Of a stretch of 64,000 bases of DNA, positions 16,450 through 25,777 are shown one piece after another. Source of the stretch: Cyanidium caldarium (Eukaryota; Rhodophyta; Bangiophyceae; Cyanidiales; Cyanidiaceae). The DNA is taken from the NCBI GenBank assembly GCA_026184775.1, contig JANCYW010000017.1:186001-250000 (forward strand), written 5' to 3'. Numbering within the stretch: position 1 is the first letter of the stretch; the number at the start of each line of letters is the position of its first letter. Position numbers and translations under genes: made by a program. The notes under the pieces were generated by a model, which was not told the DNA's origin, made no database searches, and saw only the letters and a program-made list of their open reading frames with translations.

Positions 16450-18933
16450 TCACGCACGTGCGAAAGTGAGCGGAGGCGGTGCATTCCCGCCCGTCTCCAG
16501 TGCCAACTGACAATCGGGCGCACTGGCGCTGACATCACCTGCGGCCGCACACTGAAAGAGCGGCATCCATACGTGCTGCAGTTGAGCCATTGCCATGCGT
16601 ACGCGCACATCGCCTGCCGGTCGCCAATCGTTCTGTACTTGGGCGGCATGCGACTCCGGTTGCGCGTACCGCGTGCAATACATTTGCGCGTACGCCAGGA
16701 AGAAGAGACGTCGCTCTTCGGCGGTCAGCTGCGGGTGCTGCTGCAGCACGGCGCGGTAGGCAGCGCTCAGGCCGACACCCTCCGCCCACAGCTCGGTGCC
16801 GCCGGCGCAGCGCTCGGCGATGGCGTACCGCGACTCGGCCGCACCGGTCATCCACTCTAACAGACTGCCGTTGGCGGTGTACATGCGTCCCTGGCGGTCG
16901 AACGCGTGAGCGATCTCGTGGCCGGCCAGCGAACCCATCTGGGCGTACTGGGCCACGGCGGGCGCTCTGTCTTCGAACAGCGGCGGACGCAGCAGCATCG
17001 CCGGCACCGTCAGCGTATTGGCCACCGCCGAGTAGTACACCTGGGGCGTGACCGGCGATATCGGCCAGGCGTCGCGGTCGAAACGCGTCGCACCGATGTT
17101 GGCCAGCGCCCGCTGTGCGTTCTGCTGCGACAGCACCATCCAATTGGAGAGGAACGCGGTGGGGCGCACCGAGCGACCGGCGCCGAAGTCGGCTCCGGCG
17201 CCGCCGAGCCCCTCGGGCGCCATATCCCACACCTGCGGATAGCCGACTTGCAGCCGCAGCTGCGCGAGTTTGGCCAGTGCGCCATCCGAGGTGGTGCGGT
17301 CCACGCCATCGCCGGCCTCGGCGCCGGGGTGTAGCCACGGCCACTGGTCGTTCTCGATGGCGGTCTGATAGGCCGCGGCCACCGCCCGCACCACCTGTTC
17401 GGCAGTGGCCCGCGCCCGCTCCGGAAGGTACTTGTTGCCGTAGGCGGCGCCCAGTTCGTCGCCCACCTTTTCGCCGGCCAGCGCCACGCACATCGCCCGG
17501 CGGTCGGGTGGTGTGGACTCGCCGGCCAGCTGTCGCCCGTAAAATGCGAAATGCAAGTCGGTGAAGGCGGCGCCCAGTGCGCCCATGCCCGCGCTGCTGC
17601 TGACCACTTGGTACAGCACGTACCATTTCCAGTGTTGCAAGTCGGTGGTGGCCACCAGCGCGTCCAGGCCGGCGAACAGGGTGGGCGCGCGAACGGCCAC
17701 CCACGACAGCAGCCGTTGCGCGTTGTAACCGCCGAGCAGTTGCTCGGTGTACGCGCCCAGGTGCAGATGCGGATATCGGGAATCGAGTTGCGCCAACGGC
17801 ACCGCTTGGGTGTCATGCGCGGTGGCCGCCTCGACGTCCGCCCGACTGGCGTACGGCAGGGCGCTCTCCCAGTACAGGTGAGCGAGTTGCTCCTCGAGGG
17901 TCAGCACCGCTGCGGCCACGGCATCCGCATCGATATGGTCGTCGTCGTCGTCGTCGTCGCCGCCGCCGCCGTGATTCCCATAAGGCCATGCGCTCCGCGA
18001 CAGTTGCTGCACGTACGTCCGATAATCCTGCAGCACTCGCCCGCAAGTCGAATTGTCGTTGTCGTTGGCGATGCCGCCGCATCCCACCCAATAACTCGGC
18101 GCCAACCCCAGTCCGCCCTGCTGAAACGCCAACACATACGCCGTCGCCGAGTCATCGCTCCGCCACACGTTGCGCACCACCGCGAACGAATAAATGACCG
18201 ACCCGTAGCCCGAACGATGCACTGCGGCCAGCACCCGCGCCAGTGCCTCCCACGACGCCGCCCGCTGCACCGCCGCTATCAACGCATCCAACGGCTGACG
18301 GTCGTCGGGCCGCAGCGCATCGGCATCCACACAGGAGCGATAGAAGAGGCCGGCGCGGTATTCTCGCAACTCGTTCTCTAGCAACGCCCGCAACAGCGGC
18401 ACCGCCGAATAACGCACCTGCGACATGCCCCGCTCCCACACTGACTCCCCCGGCGGCACTGCCTCGCGATAGTTGCCGCAGGCGAAGGCGTAAAAGTCGC
18501 CGCCGCACGGACGGGCCGAAGTGTTCACCAGCGCCCACACCGACTGGCGCAATGACTCTAGCGCCCGCTCCCGTCCCACTGCCTGTTGCCGTTCCACGAA
18601 CGCCGCCAGTAGGATCATCACCACCGACAGCGCCAGTGTCAGGCCGGCGAACTCGCCCCACCGACGGGACAACTCCGACGTGGACCGCGCGTCTCTCCGA
18701 GTGCCCAGCGCCAACAACGGTGTCGACTCTCTCGGTGCATTATCGGGTGTGACACGGTTCCGAGGAGAGGAGGGGGAGGAGGACATGGCCGCAGGGTCAT
18801 CGGGCGCACCACCGATCGGCTCGCAGAGCAAACGGTCTCGTAGACGGCTGGCCGCGAGCGGCAAGCTGAGGTTGCCCGGCTCCCTCACCTCGACGAGCGA
18901 ACCTGCGGGAAGCAGGGACGTGGTCGATACCAT
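16450..18933 (-). CDS. M13-family zinc metallopeptidase (neprilysin/ECE type), type II membrane protein
   Basis: 827 residues from ATG 18933 (MVSTTS); a second ATG at MSSSPSS about 50 codons on is an alternative. There is a cytosolic Ser/Arg-rich tail, one signal-anchor helix (LTLALSVVMILLAAFV, ~97-113), then the lumenal or extracellular M13 fold opening with PCGGDFYAFACGNY. The substrate-binding block YYSAVANTLTVPAMLLRPPL precedes the zinc site GHEIAHAFDRQGR near residue 671. The third-ligand motif, normally ENIADNGG, reads ELWAEGVGL near 713: the glutamate ligand is kept but the Asp is Glu. The family's penultimate RV(N/R) block and a C-terminal FQCA cysteine are present; the usual CRVW end is not. 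An Asp/His-rich loop comes from a GTC repeat near 17945. It probably cleaves peptides in the endomembrane lumen or outside the cell. Confidence 0.9.
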   Translation of the reverse strand: MVSTTSLLPAGSLVEVREPGNLSLPLAASRLRDRLLCEPIGGAPDDPAAMSSSPSSPRNRVTPDNAPRESTPLLALGTRRDARSTSELSRRWGEFAGLTLALSVVMILLAAFVERQQAVGRERALESLRQSVWALVNTSARPCGGDFYAFACGNYREAVPPGESVWERGMSQVRYSAVPLLRALLENELREYRAGLFYRSCVDADALRPDDRQPLDALIAAVQRAASWEALARVLAAVHRSGYGSVIYSFAVVRNVWRSDDSATAYVLAFQQGGLGLAPSYWVGCGGIANDNDNSTCGRVLQDYRTYVQQLSRSAWPYGNHGGGGDDDDDDDHIDADAVAAAVLTLEEQLAHLYWESALPYASRADVEAATAHDTQAVPLAQLDSRYPHLHLGAYTEQLLGGYNAQRLLSWVAVRAPTLFAGLDALVATTDLQHWKWYVLYQVVSSSAGMGALGAAFTDLHFAFYGRQLAGESTPPDRRAMCVALAGEKVGDELGAAYGNKYLPERARATAEQVVRAVAAAYQTAIENDQWPWLHPGAEAGDGVDRTTSDGALAKLAQLRLQVGYPQVWDMAPEGLGGAGADFGAGRSVRPTAFLSNWMVLSQQNAQRALANIGATRFDRDAWPISPVTPQVYYSAVANTLTVPAMLLRPPLFEDRAPAVAQYAQMGSLAGHEIAHAFDRQGRMYTANGSLLEWMTGAAESRYAIAERCAGGTELWAEGVGLSAAYRAVLQQHPQLTAEERRLFFLAYAQMYCTRYAQPESHAAQVQNDWRPAGDVRVRMAMAQLQHVWMPLFQCAAAGDVSASAPDCQLALETGGNAPPPLTFARA

Positions 18934-19007
18934 CCAGTCGGAGCGACGGTAATATCATGCGATGCACTACACGGGCTGGCGCTTTATCAACGACTCCGGC
19001 GCTTCCC

Positions 19008-20738
19008 CTATCGTGCGGGCCGCACTTCCACGTTCGCGGTGTGGGTCACACAGCGCATGCCCTTGTAGGGCGGATGCGTCGCCCGCAACACCTGCAGACG
19101 CTCAATGCCGAGGCCGCACACGCTCAGACGGGGAATGCGAAAGCTGAGCTGCAGGATGGGAGCGGTGGGCACGGAGGCGGCGGCATCGATGCTGCCGGCT
19201 GGCGATACGGTGGCGGTGAGGGTGGCGCTGGTGTGACTGGCCAGGCGCGGCAGCGACCAGCGCAGGGCGCGCGCCAACGGATCCCACGCGGCGATCCCGC
19301 TGGAGGCGCGCACGCGGCACTCGAGCGGCGCCGACGCCCGAGATGAAGCGTTGGTAGTGGTGAACGGCAATCGCGCGATGACATCCTCCACCTGCTGATC
19401 GCCGGCCACCAACGCGTGCAGCGTGATGTGCAGCAGGAGCGAACGGGTAGGTGGTGCATGGCGCCTGGGGACAGCACTCGCATTGCTGGTTGTTGCCGAT
19501 GGAGGTTCGGCAGGTGGCGATTCGGTTGCGGTCGACACTCGATACGTGACCCGCAACGGGAACGGTCGCGCCGTGCCACTCGCGTTCACCGGCGGTGTCC
19601 ACAGATTGTGGCGCGTGTAGGACGCCAGGGTGAAGGCGCCGTCCGGCGGCACAAACGTTACGGTCGATGCGTCGCAATCGGGCACGGCGTCTAGGCGCAC
19701 ACACCGATGGAAGGCCATGTCGTCGACGGCCTGCTCGGTGTCGCGCAGTCGCAACACCAGTTCGGGCATGCCCGACAGCTGCGTCTGGCACTCGATGGTG
19801 CCGTGTACGGTGCCGCGGATCACCTCGCCGTGGCCGCCGGACAGAATCGCCTCGATGCGCTCCACCAGGTCGATGAAGATCTCCTGATGCGGGTGCCGAG
19901 TGCCTGGCGAGCGCCACGGCAGACCGGCACTGCCGCGCCTCTGCAACGGTGATGCCGTGTGGGCGCCGACGGCATCGGCGGCAATGCTGCTGCTGCTGCT
20001 CGGTAGATGCGGGCGCGTCGCGGTGCTGCCCTGCCATGCCGCCATCAACGATTCGGCAGCTGAAGCGAACGTGCCGGCAGACGGCCCATGCGGCGGCCGA
20101 CCCGTTACACCACCGTTGCTGGGTCGATGGGCGCCACCGGGCACGCTGCTGCTGGAACTGTCCCGACACGCACCGGTTACCGCCTCCATCATGCGACCCA
20201 GCACCGTGGCCGACGATGGCGGCACCAGCGGCAACAACGCACTCAGCTCGGTGGTGCTGGGAAAACCGTTGTCCAGTACCTCCTCCAGCAGCTCGTATAT
20301 CACCACGAAATTCTCTCGCAACGCGTCCTCGGTCAACTGTCCGCCGCAATACGTGCGCACCAACGGCACCAGGGTGTTTTCCAAGAAATCCAACACCAGC
20401 GCCGGAGTCATCACCGAGCGCGATGTCGCGCTCATCGCCGCATCCACATCCGCCAGAAACGTCAACCGCTGCGCCCACACATAACACACCGCCCGAGCCG
20501 GCGCCCCGACGCCCTGATCGCCCACCGACCCCGCCTTCCCATACCACAACAGATCGCCGCAGCCTCCACCACGAGAGGAACCGTCTCCCGGTCCTCGTGG
20601 AGACGCCGCCACCACCTGCTCCCAGTACACCCGACAAGCAGTCCGTTCCGACCCGATCGCGCCCGCCGCCGGCGGCTGGCACTGTCGCTCGATCAGCACC
20701 TCGCCGTTGCCGTTCAACACGAAGAGACTCTGAATCAT
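19008..20738 (-). CDS. AP-3 complex mu subunit
   Basis: Medium subunit of the AP-3 adaptor, which sorts cargo from endosome/Golgi to vacuole or lysosome. 576 residues from ATG 20738. It has an N-terminal longin domain (MIQSLFVLNGNGEVLIERQ; later YELLEEVLDNGFPSTTE, the classic mu-chain block). A long Ser/Gly/Pro-rich linker runs from about 190 to 285. The mu-homology domain starts near residue 286 (EIFIDLVERIEAILSGG; LSGMPELVLRL; FVPPDGAFTLASY) and ends with the AP-3-typical LSVCGLGIERL and YKGMRCVTHTANVEVR. The last block separates it from AP-1, AP-2 and AP-4 mu. The linker is longer than in animals. Confidence 0.92.
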   Translation of the reverse strand: MIQSLFVLNGNGEVLIERQCQPPAAGAIGSERTACRVYWEQVVAASPRGPGDGSSRGGGCGDLLWYGKAGSVGDQGVGAPARAVCYVWAQRLTFLADVDAAMSATSRSVMTPALVLDFLENTLVPLVRTYCGGQLTEDALRENFVVIYELLEEVLDNGFPSTTELSALLPLVPPSSATVLGRMMEAVTGACRDSSSSSVPGGAHRPSNGGVTGRPPHGPSAGTFASAAESLMAAWQGSTATRPHLPSSSSSIAADAVGAHTASPLQRRGSAGLPWRSPGTRHPHQEIFIDLVERIEAILSGGHGEVIRGTVHGTIECQTQLSGMPELVLRLRDTEQAVDDMAFHRCVRLDAVPDCDASTVTFVPPDGAFTLASYTRHNLWTPPVNASGTARPFPLRVTYRVSTATESPPAEPPSATTSNASAVPRRHAPPTRSLLLHITLHALVAGDQQVEDVIARLPFTTTNASSRASAPLECRVRASSGIAAWDPLARALRWSLPRLASHTSATLTATVSPAGSIDAAASVPTAPILQLSFRIPRLSVCGLGIERLQVLRATHPPYKGMRCVTHTANVEVRPAR

Positions 20739-20945
20739 GCGCTGAACATGACCCGATGAATAAAAGAGAGATTTCCGACGTCCATCCCTCCGCGATGTCT
20801 CTGCCCAGTTGTTGCCGATTCGTTACGCGCTTTCCGTGGCCCTCTGCCAACCGCCACAGCCGTCCAGTGCGCGCGCCCTCTCTCCGTCTCTCTCCCTCCC
20901 GCATCGCGTCGGGTCGCGGCAGATTCCCGTCGCAGGCGTTGCTGC

Positions 20946-22304
20946 ATGGGCTCCGGTTGCATGACGTCATCGTTCAGCAAGACTCCAGTCGAATTCGCAG
21001 CGTGGGATATTCTGACACGGGGATACGATGTAGATGAGACGCTCCCGGTGTGGATTGATTGCGATCCGGGGCACGACGACGCCTTTGCGTTGGTGCTGGC
21101 GTTGCACCATCCGCGACTGCGGGTGCTGGGCGTGTCCACGGTGGACGGCAACGCGCCGCTGCGATGCACCACGCGTAATGCACTGAGGATGTTGGCGGCG
21201 TGTGGGGTGCGTGACGTGAAGGTGTATGCCGGGGCGTCGGCTCCGCTGTTGCGGTACTCCACCGAGACGGTGGTGCTGACGGACGGGATGGACGGAGGGG
21301 ACGCGCTCCGGGACGAGAACGGGATGGAGGTGGGTGAGGCGTTGCGGCGACGACGGCGACACCCGGCACGCATTCACGGCGATGGCGGAATGGACCTGTT
21401 GGGCATGGACAGCCCGTGGCCGTCCGAGGACTACGGTGCGAGGTGTTTGGGCGAGCAGCCGGCCGTCGAGGCCATGGCGCATATCATCGCCGTGGAATAT
21501 GCGCGGTTGAATGCGCCCGCAGCCCATGGAGGTGCTCGTGCTACGGATACCTCTGGGTGTCGTAACCACGTCATGCAGGCCGTCTTTGGCGACGCCGGCG
21601 ATGCCGCTGTCCCACCCTCCGTATCCTCACCGCGCAAGGTGAAAATCGTCGCCTGCGGACCGCTGACCAACATCGCGCTGCTGCTGTCGGTGTACGAGCA
21701 CCTGGTACCGATGGTGGACGTGGTGGTGCTGGGCGGCGCGTTGGTCGCCCCGGGCAACGTCACACCACTGGCCGAATTCAATGTGCATCACGATCCGGAG
21801 GCGTTTGCGCTGGTGATCCACGCGGGCATCCAGCACGTGGTGCTGGTGCCACTGGAGGTGACCCACACGGTAGTGGCCGACGAGCGCATCGTGCAACGAT
21901 GGGCCGATCTGCACAGCATTTTTGGGGATGTGGTGGCCGCGCTGGTGCGGTTTTACAACGAGCGCTACCGAAAGACCTATGGCATGGCGGCCGCCTGTCT
22001 GCACGACCCGGTGGCGGTGGCGGCGGTGTTCGGCATCGCGCTGGGCAAGTATCGCGTCAGCCACGAGTGTGTGCGTGTGGAGACCATGCCGCGCACGATG
22101 TGTCGCGGTAAAGTGGTGGTGGTAGATCGGTGGCGCGGTGTTACGCCCAACGTGTATGTGGCGCACGCGGTGGACACCGAGTGGTTCTGGGCGGAGCTGA
22201 TGGGCGCGGTGCAACGGGCCGATGCGGTATCGCCGTTGAACATAGGAAGAATGGAGAAAGTTGAGTGCGATATAGGCGTAGGAAGAGATGAGGAAAGTAG
22301 GTAG
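20946..22304 (+). CDS. inosine-uridine-type nucleoside hydrolase (Urh1-like)
   Basis: Hydrolyses the N-glycosidic bond of ribonucleosides in salvage. 452 residues from ATG 20946; ATG 20961 is also possible. The calcium and ribose site VWIDCDPGHDDAFALVLAL is at 36-52, with the DCDPGxDD aspartates D38, D40, D44 and D45. Further family blocks are VLGVSTVDGNAPL, CGPLTNIALLL, VVVLGGAL, EFNVHHDPEAF and HDPVAVAAV. The sequence follows yeast Urh1 more than the bacterial enzymes. A Gly/Asp/Arg-rich insert of about 60 residues (21290-21450) separates the first and second halves and is not typical. Confidence 0.93.
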   Translation: MGSGCMTSSFSKTPVEFAAWDILTRGYDVDETLPVWIDCDPGHDDAFALVLALHHPRLRVLGVSTVDGNAPLRCTTRNALRMLAACGVRDVKVYAGASAPLLRYSTETVVLTDGMDGGDALRDENGMEVGEALRRRRRHPARIHGDGGMDLLGMDSPWPSEDYGARCLGEQPAVEAMAHIIAVEYARLNAPAAHGGARATDTSGCRNHVMQAVFGDAGDAAVPPSVSSPRKVKIVACGPLTNIALLLSVYEHLVPMVDVVVLGGALVAPGNVTPLAEFNVHHDPEAFALVIHAGIQHVVLVPLEVTHTVVADERIVQRWADLHSIFGDVVAALVRFYNERYRKTYGMAAACLHDPVAVAAVFGIALGKYRVSHECVRVETMPRTMCRGKVVVVDRWRGVTPNVYVAHAVDTEWFWAELMGAVQRADAVSPLNIGRMEKVECDIGVGRDEESR

Positions 22305-22396
22305 GTGCGGAGGCGGTTCGGCAGTCATCCAGAGCGGTACCACGAGGCGAGGAGACGGGTTGGCGACGTCAAGTCCGGCATCACGTCGACATCGCT

Positions 22397-23782
22397 TCAC
22401 TCATTCGATTCAGGGGGAAAAAAGCAGCAGCCGTTCGCCCGTAAAGCCGCCAGGGTGCGGCAGTACGACGCGTGCACCCGTTCATGGTACAGCTCGTCGA
22501 GTTGAGCCTTGCGCTCGGCATCGCTGGCCGGCTCGAGCACCTCGGCGTGCTCACGATACAGGCGCCGCTTGACGCTCAGACGGTACTGGCGGTAAGCTGC
22601 TAGCGCTTCGTCAGAAGACGCCTCCTCTTCGCTGCCGAATCGCCGTTGCAGTGCACGGAAACGCAGCAGCTCGTACACCCGGCGCAGCTGGACAGCGGTC
22701 AAGCAGGTGGTCGCTCCGTACTCGCGCAGTTGCGCCTCGGTGGGCGCGTCGGTGTCGTGGCCGATGGAGCGCGCCCATTGCCCGATGCGGTCGCGGCGCC
22801 GCCACACCCACTCCACATCGACCGCATCGCGCAGCCGCGAAAACGCCGGTGACGGATCCTCCACGGTGATCTCCACCACGCGAAGTGGCGGCATGCTCTG
22901 AGCACCCGCTTCGGTTGCTGCAGATGACGGTCGCGTCAAGTCAACGTACATAGATTGCAGCAAATGACGGCCGTGGCCGCAGCCCTGATACGGCGGCAGT
23001 ACGACCATCTGGGCGACACGAGCGCGTCGCGACATCTCATCGACGGGCGGCTGGTCTTGGCCTTTGGCGAACAGACCGGCAAAGCGGCACACGGTGGCGT
23101 AACCGATGAAACGCCCACTCGCGTCGGCGAACACCGCGTACATGCTCCAGCGGCCGTCGCGGTCATCGATGTACGAGGCGGCATCAATGGACACCAACAT
23201 CAGAAACTGCGCGCGGGCATGAAACGCGCGCCCGGCCGCCTCGGCCGGATCTGCCAAAACGGATCGATACACGGTGTACGTCTGGCCGTCGATCTTGTAG
23301 CTGTCGACCACGGCTCGGAACGGCACGGTGGTGCTGTGCTGCTCCTCCAGCGCGTGCTGGCAGAAAGCGTCCCAGTGGGCAAAACGACCGCAGCTCAGCG
23401 GCACGTGCTGGTCGATCACCCGCGCCACATCGGTTCTGTCGCCGTCCGCCCCCTCGATTTCCCCGTCGTGGTCGAATCGGATGAAGCTTTTCAGGGTGCG
23501 GCTGGCAAAGTAACAGCGCAGGCGCGGACTCCGGTAGCCGCGAATCTGCTCATCCGCGAACAGCTGGTGCACAAACATCGGCGCATACCCCTGATTGTCC
23601 TCGTCGAGGTCCTCAGCACTATGCACCCAGTGCAGCCGCAACGCCTCTCGGGCATTCACTGTCTCGGGCGGTGCTGCCGCTGCCTGCGTCGCCCACTTGA
23701 GCGGGGACGTCTCCCGATCGGTGTGCTCCATCCCCCCGCTCTCTTGCACCGGTTGCCGCAAGCACAGCCGCTTTCGCGCCAT
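22397..23782 (-). CDS. HAT1: histone acetyltransferase type B catalytic subunit (HAT1)
   Basis: Acetylates newly made histone H4 at K5 and K12 before its deposition. 461 residues from ATG 23782. The N-terminal HAT1 domain includes NQGYAPMFVHQLFADEQIRG and ALEEQHSTTVPFRAVVDSYK. The GNAT acetyl-CoA site lies near residue 260 (VAQMVVLPPYQGCGHGRHLL, with the QGxGxG loop). A helical C-terminal region continues to LRANGCCFFPPESNE. The start codon lies two bases from an in-frame ATG of the divergent ORC2 frame, so the two genes must share their upstream DNA. Confidence 0.93.
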   Translation of the reverse strand: MARKRLCLRQPVQESGGMEHTDRETSPLKWATQAAAAPPETVNAREALRLHWVHSAEDLDEDNQGYAPMFVHQLFADEQIRGYRSPRLRCYFASRTLKSFIRFDHDGEIEGADGDRTDVARVIDQHVPLSCGRFAHWDAFCQHALEEQHSTTVPFRAVVDSYKIDGQTYTVYRSVLADPAEAAGRAFHARAQFLMLVSIDAASYIDDRDGRWSMYAVFADASGRFIGYATVCRFAGLFAKGQDQPPVDEMSRRARVAQMVVLPPYQGCGHGRHLLQSMYVDLTRPSSAATEAGAQSMPPLRVVEITVEDPSPAFSRLRDAVDVEWVWRRRDRIGQWARSIGHDTDAPTEAQLREYGATTCLTAVQLRRVYELLRFRALQRRFGSEEEASSDEALAAYRQYRLSVKRRLYREHAEVLEPASDAERKAQLDELYHERVHASYCRTLAALRANGCCFFPPESNE

Positions 23783-24051
23783 CGATGAGAGAGAGAGAGA
23801 CGGAAGACGTTCCCTCTATGCCGCCGAGCGTTGTGGTTGCGTGTGCATCGGACAGAGCGTGCACACACCCGGAGCGCGCTCGCATGCGTGCGCGTGTTTT
23901 CGGTTTTGGCGGGAGCGCCGAACGACCGAAATCGCGCCGATCGGGGACGCCTCGACGGGCGGCCGTGAACCGCCCCACGAGGCAGAAGTGCAGAGGCGTG
24001 GAGGGCGAGGCACACCCTGAACAGGCGCTGGGGTGTGCGAATTGCAGGGGG
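23783..24051. promoter_or_regulatory. shared upstream region of HAT1 and ORC2
   Basis: It starts with a short GA-dinucleotide run (23786-23800). The ORC2 frame is open through here, with ATGs at 23785, 23818 and 23884. I treat it as mainly promoter and leader DNA because HAT1 needs upstream sequence, but part of it may encode the ORC2 N terminus. Confidence 0.45.
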
Positions 24052-25719
24052 ATGCCGTTCAGACGCAGAAAAAGTGCCGGAATGGTGATGAGGGGCAGCG
24101 GGAGCGCTTCTAGAGCGGGCAGGGTCGAGGTGCGCCGAAGACGCCGCTCGTCAGCAGAGCGGCTGGGTCAGGGGCACACGGAGGAGCCCTCAGAGGTGGC
24201 AGTGGGAGGCGAGCGACACAGACGAGGGCCAGGGATCCCTGCAATGAGAAAGGCCTGTCGTTCAGAGACGAGCAACTTCAAGTCACCGCGATCGCCAGCG
24301 TCCAGTCGCCTCGGTTCGGACGTCTCGGACGCGGACACGAGCACTGCAGAGAGCGACACCGAGGCGAGTGCTTTCGGGCAAGGAACTGACGTTCTGGGTC
24401 CTCTGAACGGTCCACCACTGACATACTTTGAGGCGTATCGGACGCGTGCACCGCCTGCCGCCCCCTCGGCGCCCGCCTGTCGCACAACCGCTCCGCCGGC
24501 GAGCGCGCCGACGCCACTCCCCGGCAATCCGGGCGATGGGCGGACGCAGGCGCTGCCTTCAACGCCTCTGACGCTTTCATTAGACGACGCACTGTCCCCG
24601 TCGGCATCGACATCAGATGGTCACCGACATCTCGTCGAGGAGGCACTCCGCCGCTTCCCATTGTGGAAGCACCTGTTGCACTCGGGCGGGTTCTCCGTCC
24701 TCGCGTACGGGTTTGGCAGCAAGCGCGCTATCCTGGAGGCGTTTGCCGCACGACTCCAACAAGATATTCGGCGCGCCCGCGACCGGGACGTGCCCGGAGC
24801 CGACCGCACCGCACTGGTGGTGGCCGACGGCTACAACCCGATGCTGAGCGTGCGCTTGCTGCTGCAACACGTCCTACATCAGTCGGGTTTGAGCGACGCC
24901 GAGGACCGGTATGCCGGCGGTGCACTGGCACAGGCGGACTGGGGATCGGGCAAGTCGGTGGCCGACATGTTGGTGAAAGTGGGCGCGTTGCTCGCGGCTG
25001 CTCCCTGTTCCCGTCTTTACCTGGTGCTGCACAGCATCGACGGGGCCGCCCTGCGCACCGTCGAGGCCCAGGAGGCGCTGTCGCGGCTGGCGTCTCTGCC
25101 GCAAGTGCACTTGGTCGCGTCGGTGGATCACGTCAACACGCCGCTGCTGTGGCCGGCAGACACCACCCTCGCTCGCTTCCGATGGGCCTGGCAGGACTGC
25201 ACCACGTTCGCGCCGTACGACGCCGAGGGCACTTTTATGGCGGAGCAACTCGGCGATCAGAGCGAGGGGCGGCGCGTGCGCGGCGCGGTGATGTTGCTGC
25301 GAGGCCTGACCGGCAACGCCCAGAAGATCTTCCAACTGCTGGCCGAACACCAGCTGAGACAACTGCAGTGCCACCGCGACGCGCGCCCGCTAGAGGCGGA
25401 CGAGGCGGACGATGTCGATACCGCCGATACCGCCGCGACCGTCGGCCTGTCATTCGATACGCTGTATCGGCGGTGTCGCCAGGCGTTCCTGGTCAGCAAC
25501 CCGAACAGCTTGCGCGCGGTGCTCACCGAGCTGCGCGACCACGAACTGTTGGTGTCGCTTAGCGGCGGCGGGCATCGGCAGGGCAAGCGCCCGGTCGTCA
25601 AGTCGCGAGAACGCCGTGTCGGAACGGATGGCGCCGCCTGGGAGTGGCTGCGCATTCCCCTCGAAGCGCCTCCACTGCAACGCATCCTCGACGAGTGCGC
25701 CTCCATGAAGACTACTTAA
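24052..25719 (+). CDS. ORC2: origin recognition complex subunit 2
   Basis: Subunit of the complex that marks replication origins and loads MCM2-7. 555 residues from ATG 24052 (MPFRRRKSAG); the frame also has ATGs back to 23785, which would give 644. The N-terminal part is disordered and Arg/Ser-rich, with a SPRSPASS cluster of possible kinase sites. The ORC2 core begins near HLVEEALRRFPLWKHLL, followed by FSVLAYGFGSKRAILEAFA, LYLVLHSIDGAALRT, HLVASVDHVNTPLLW, the block around WQDCTTFAPYDAE, and MLLRGLTGNAQKIFQLL. A winged-helix C-terminal part (SLRAVLTELRDHELLVS) closes the protein. All blocks match ORC2 of plants and animals. Confidence 0.92.
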   Translation: MPFRRRKSAGMVMRGSGSASRAGRVEVRRRRRSSAERLGQGHTEEPSEVAVGGERHRRGPGIPAMRKACRSETSNFKSPRSPASSRLGSDVSDADTSTAESDTEASAFGQGTDVLGPLNGPPLTYFEAYRTRAPPAAPSAPACRTTAPPASAPTPLPGNPGDGRTQALPSTPLTLSLDDALSPSASTSDGHRHLVEEALRRFPLWKHLLHSGGFSVLAYGFGSKRAILEAFAARLQQDIRRARDRDVPGADRTALVVADGYNPMLSVRLLLQHVLHQSGLSDAEDRYAGGALAQADWGSGKSVADMLVKVGALLAAAPCSRLYLVLHSIDGAALRTVEAQEALSRLASLPQVHLVASVDHVNTPLLWPADTTLARFRWAWQDCTTFAPYDAEGTFMAEQLGDQSEGRRVRGAVMLLRGLTGNAQKIFQLLAEHQLRQLQCHRDARPLEADEADDVDTADTAATVGLSFDTLYRRCRQAFLVSNPNSLRAVLTELRDHELLVSLSGGGHRQGKRPVVKSRERRVGTDGAAWEWLRIPLEAPPLQRILDECASMKTT

Positions 25720-25777
25720 AACGGCTCCTCGTTACGCTCCTCGTCGCCGGTACCCTATCCCCCATGCCCCATATCCC

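Noticed and set aside
19102-20970. 622-codon frame overlapping AP-3 mu in another frame
   Set aside because: Arg/Ala-rich translation; the AP-3 mu frame explains the region.
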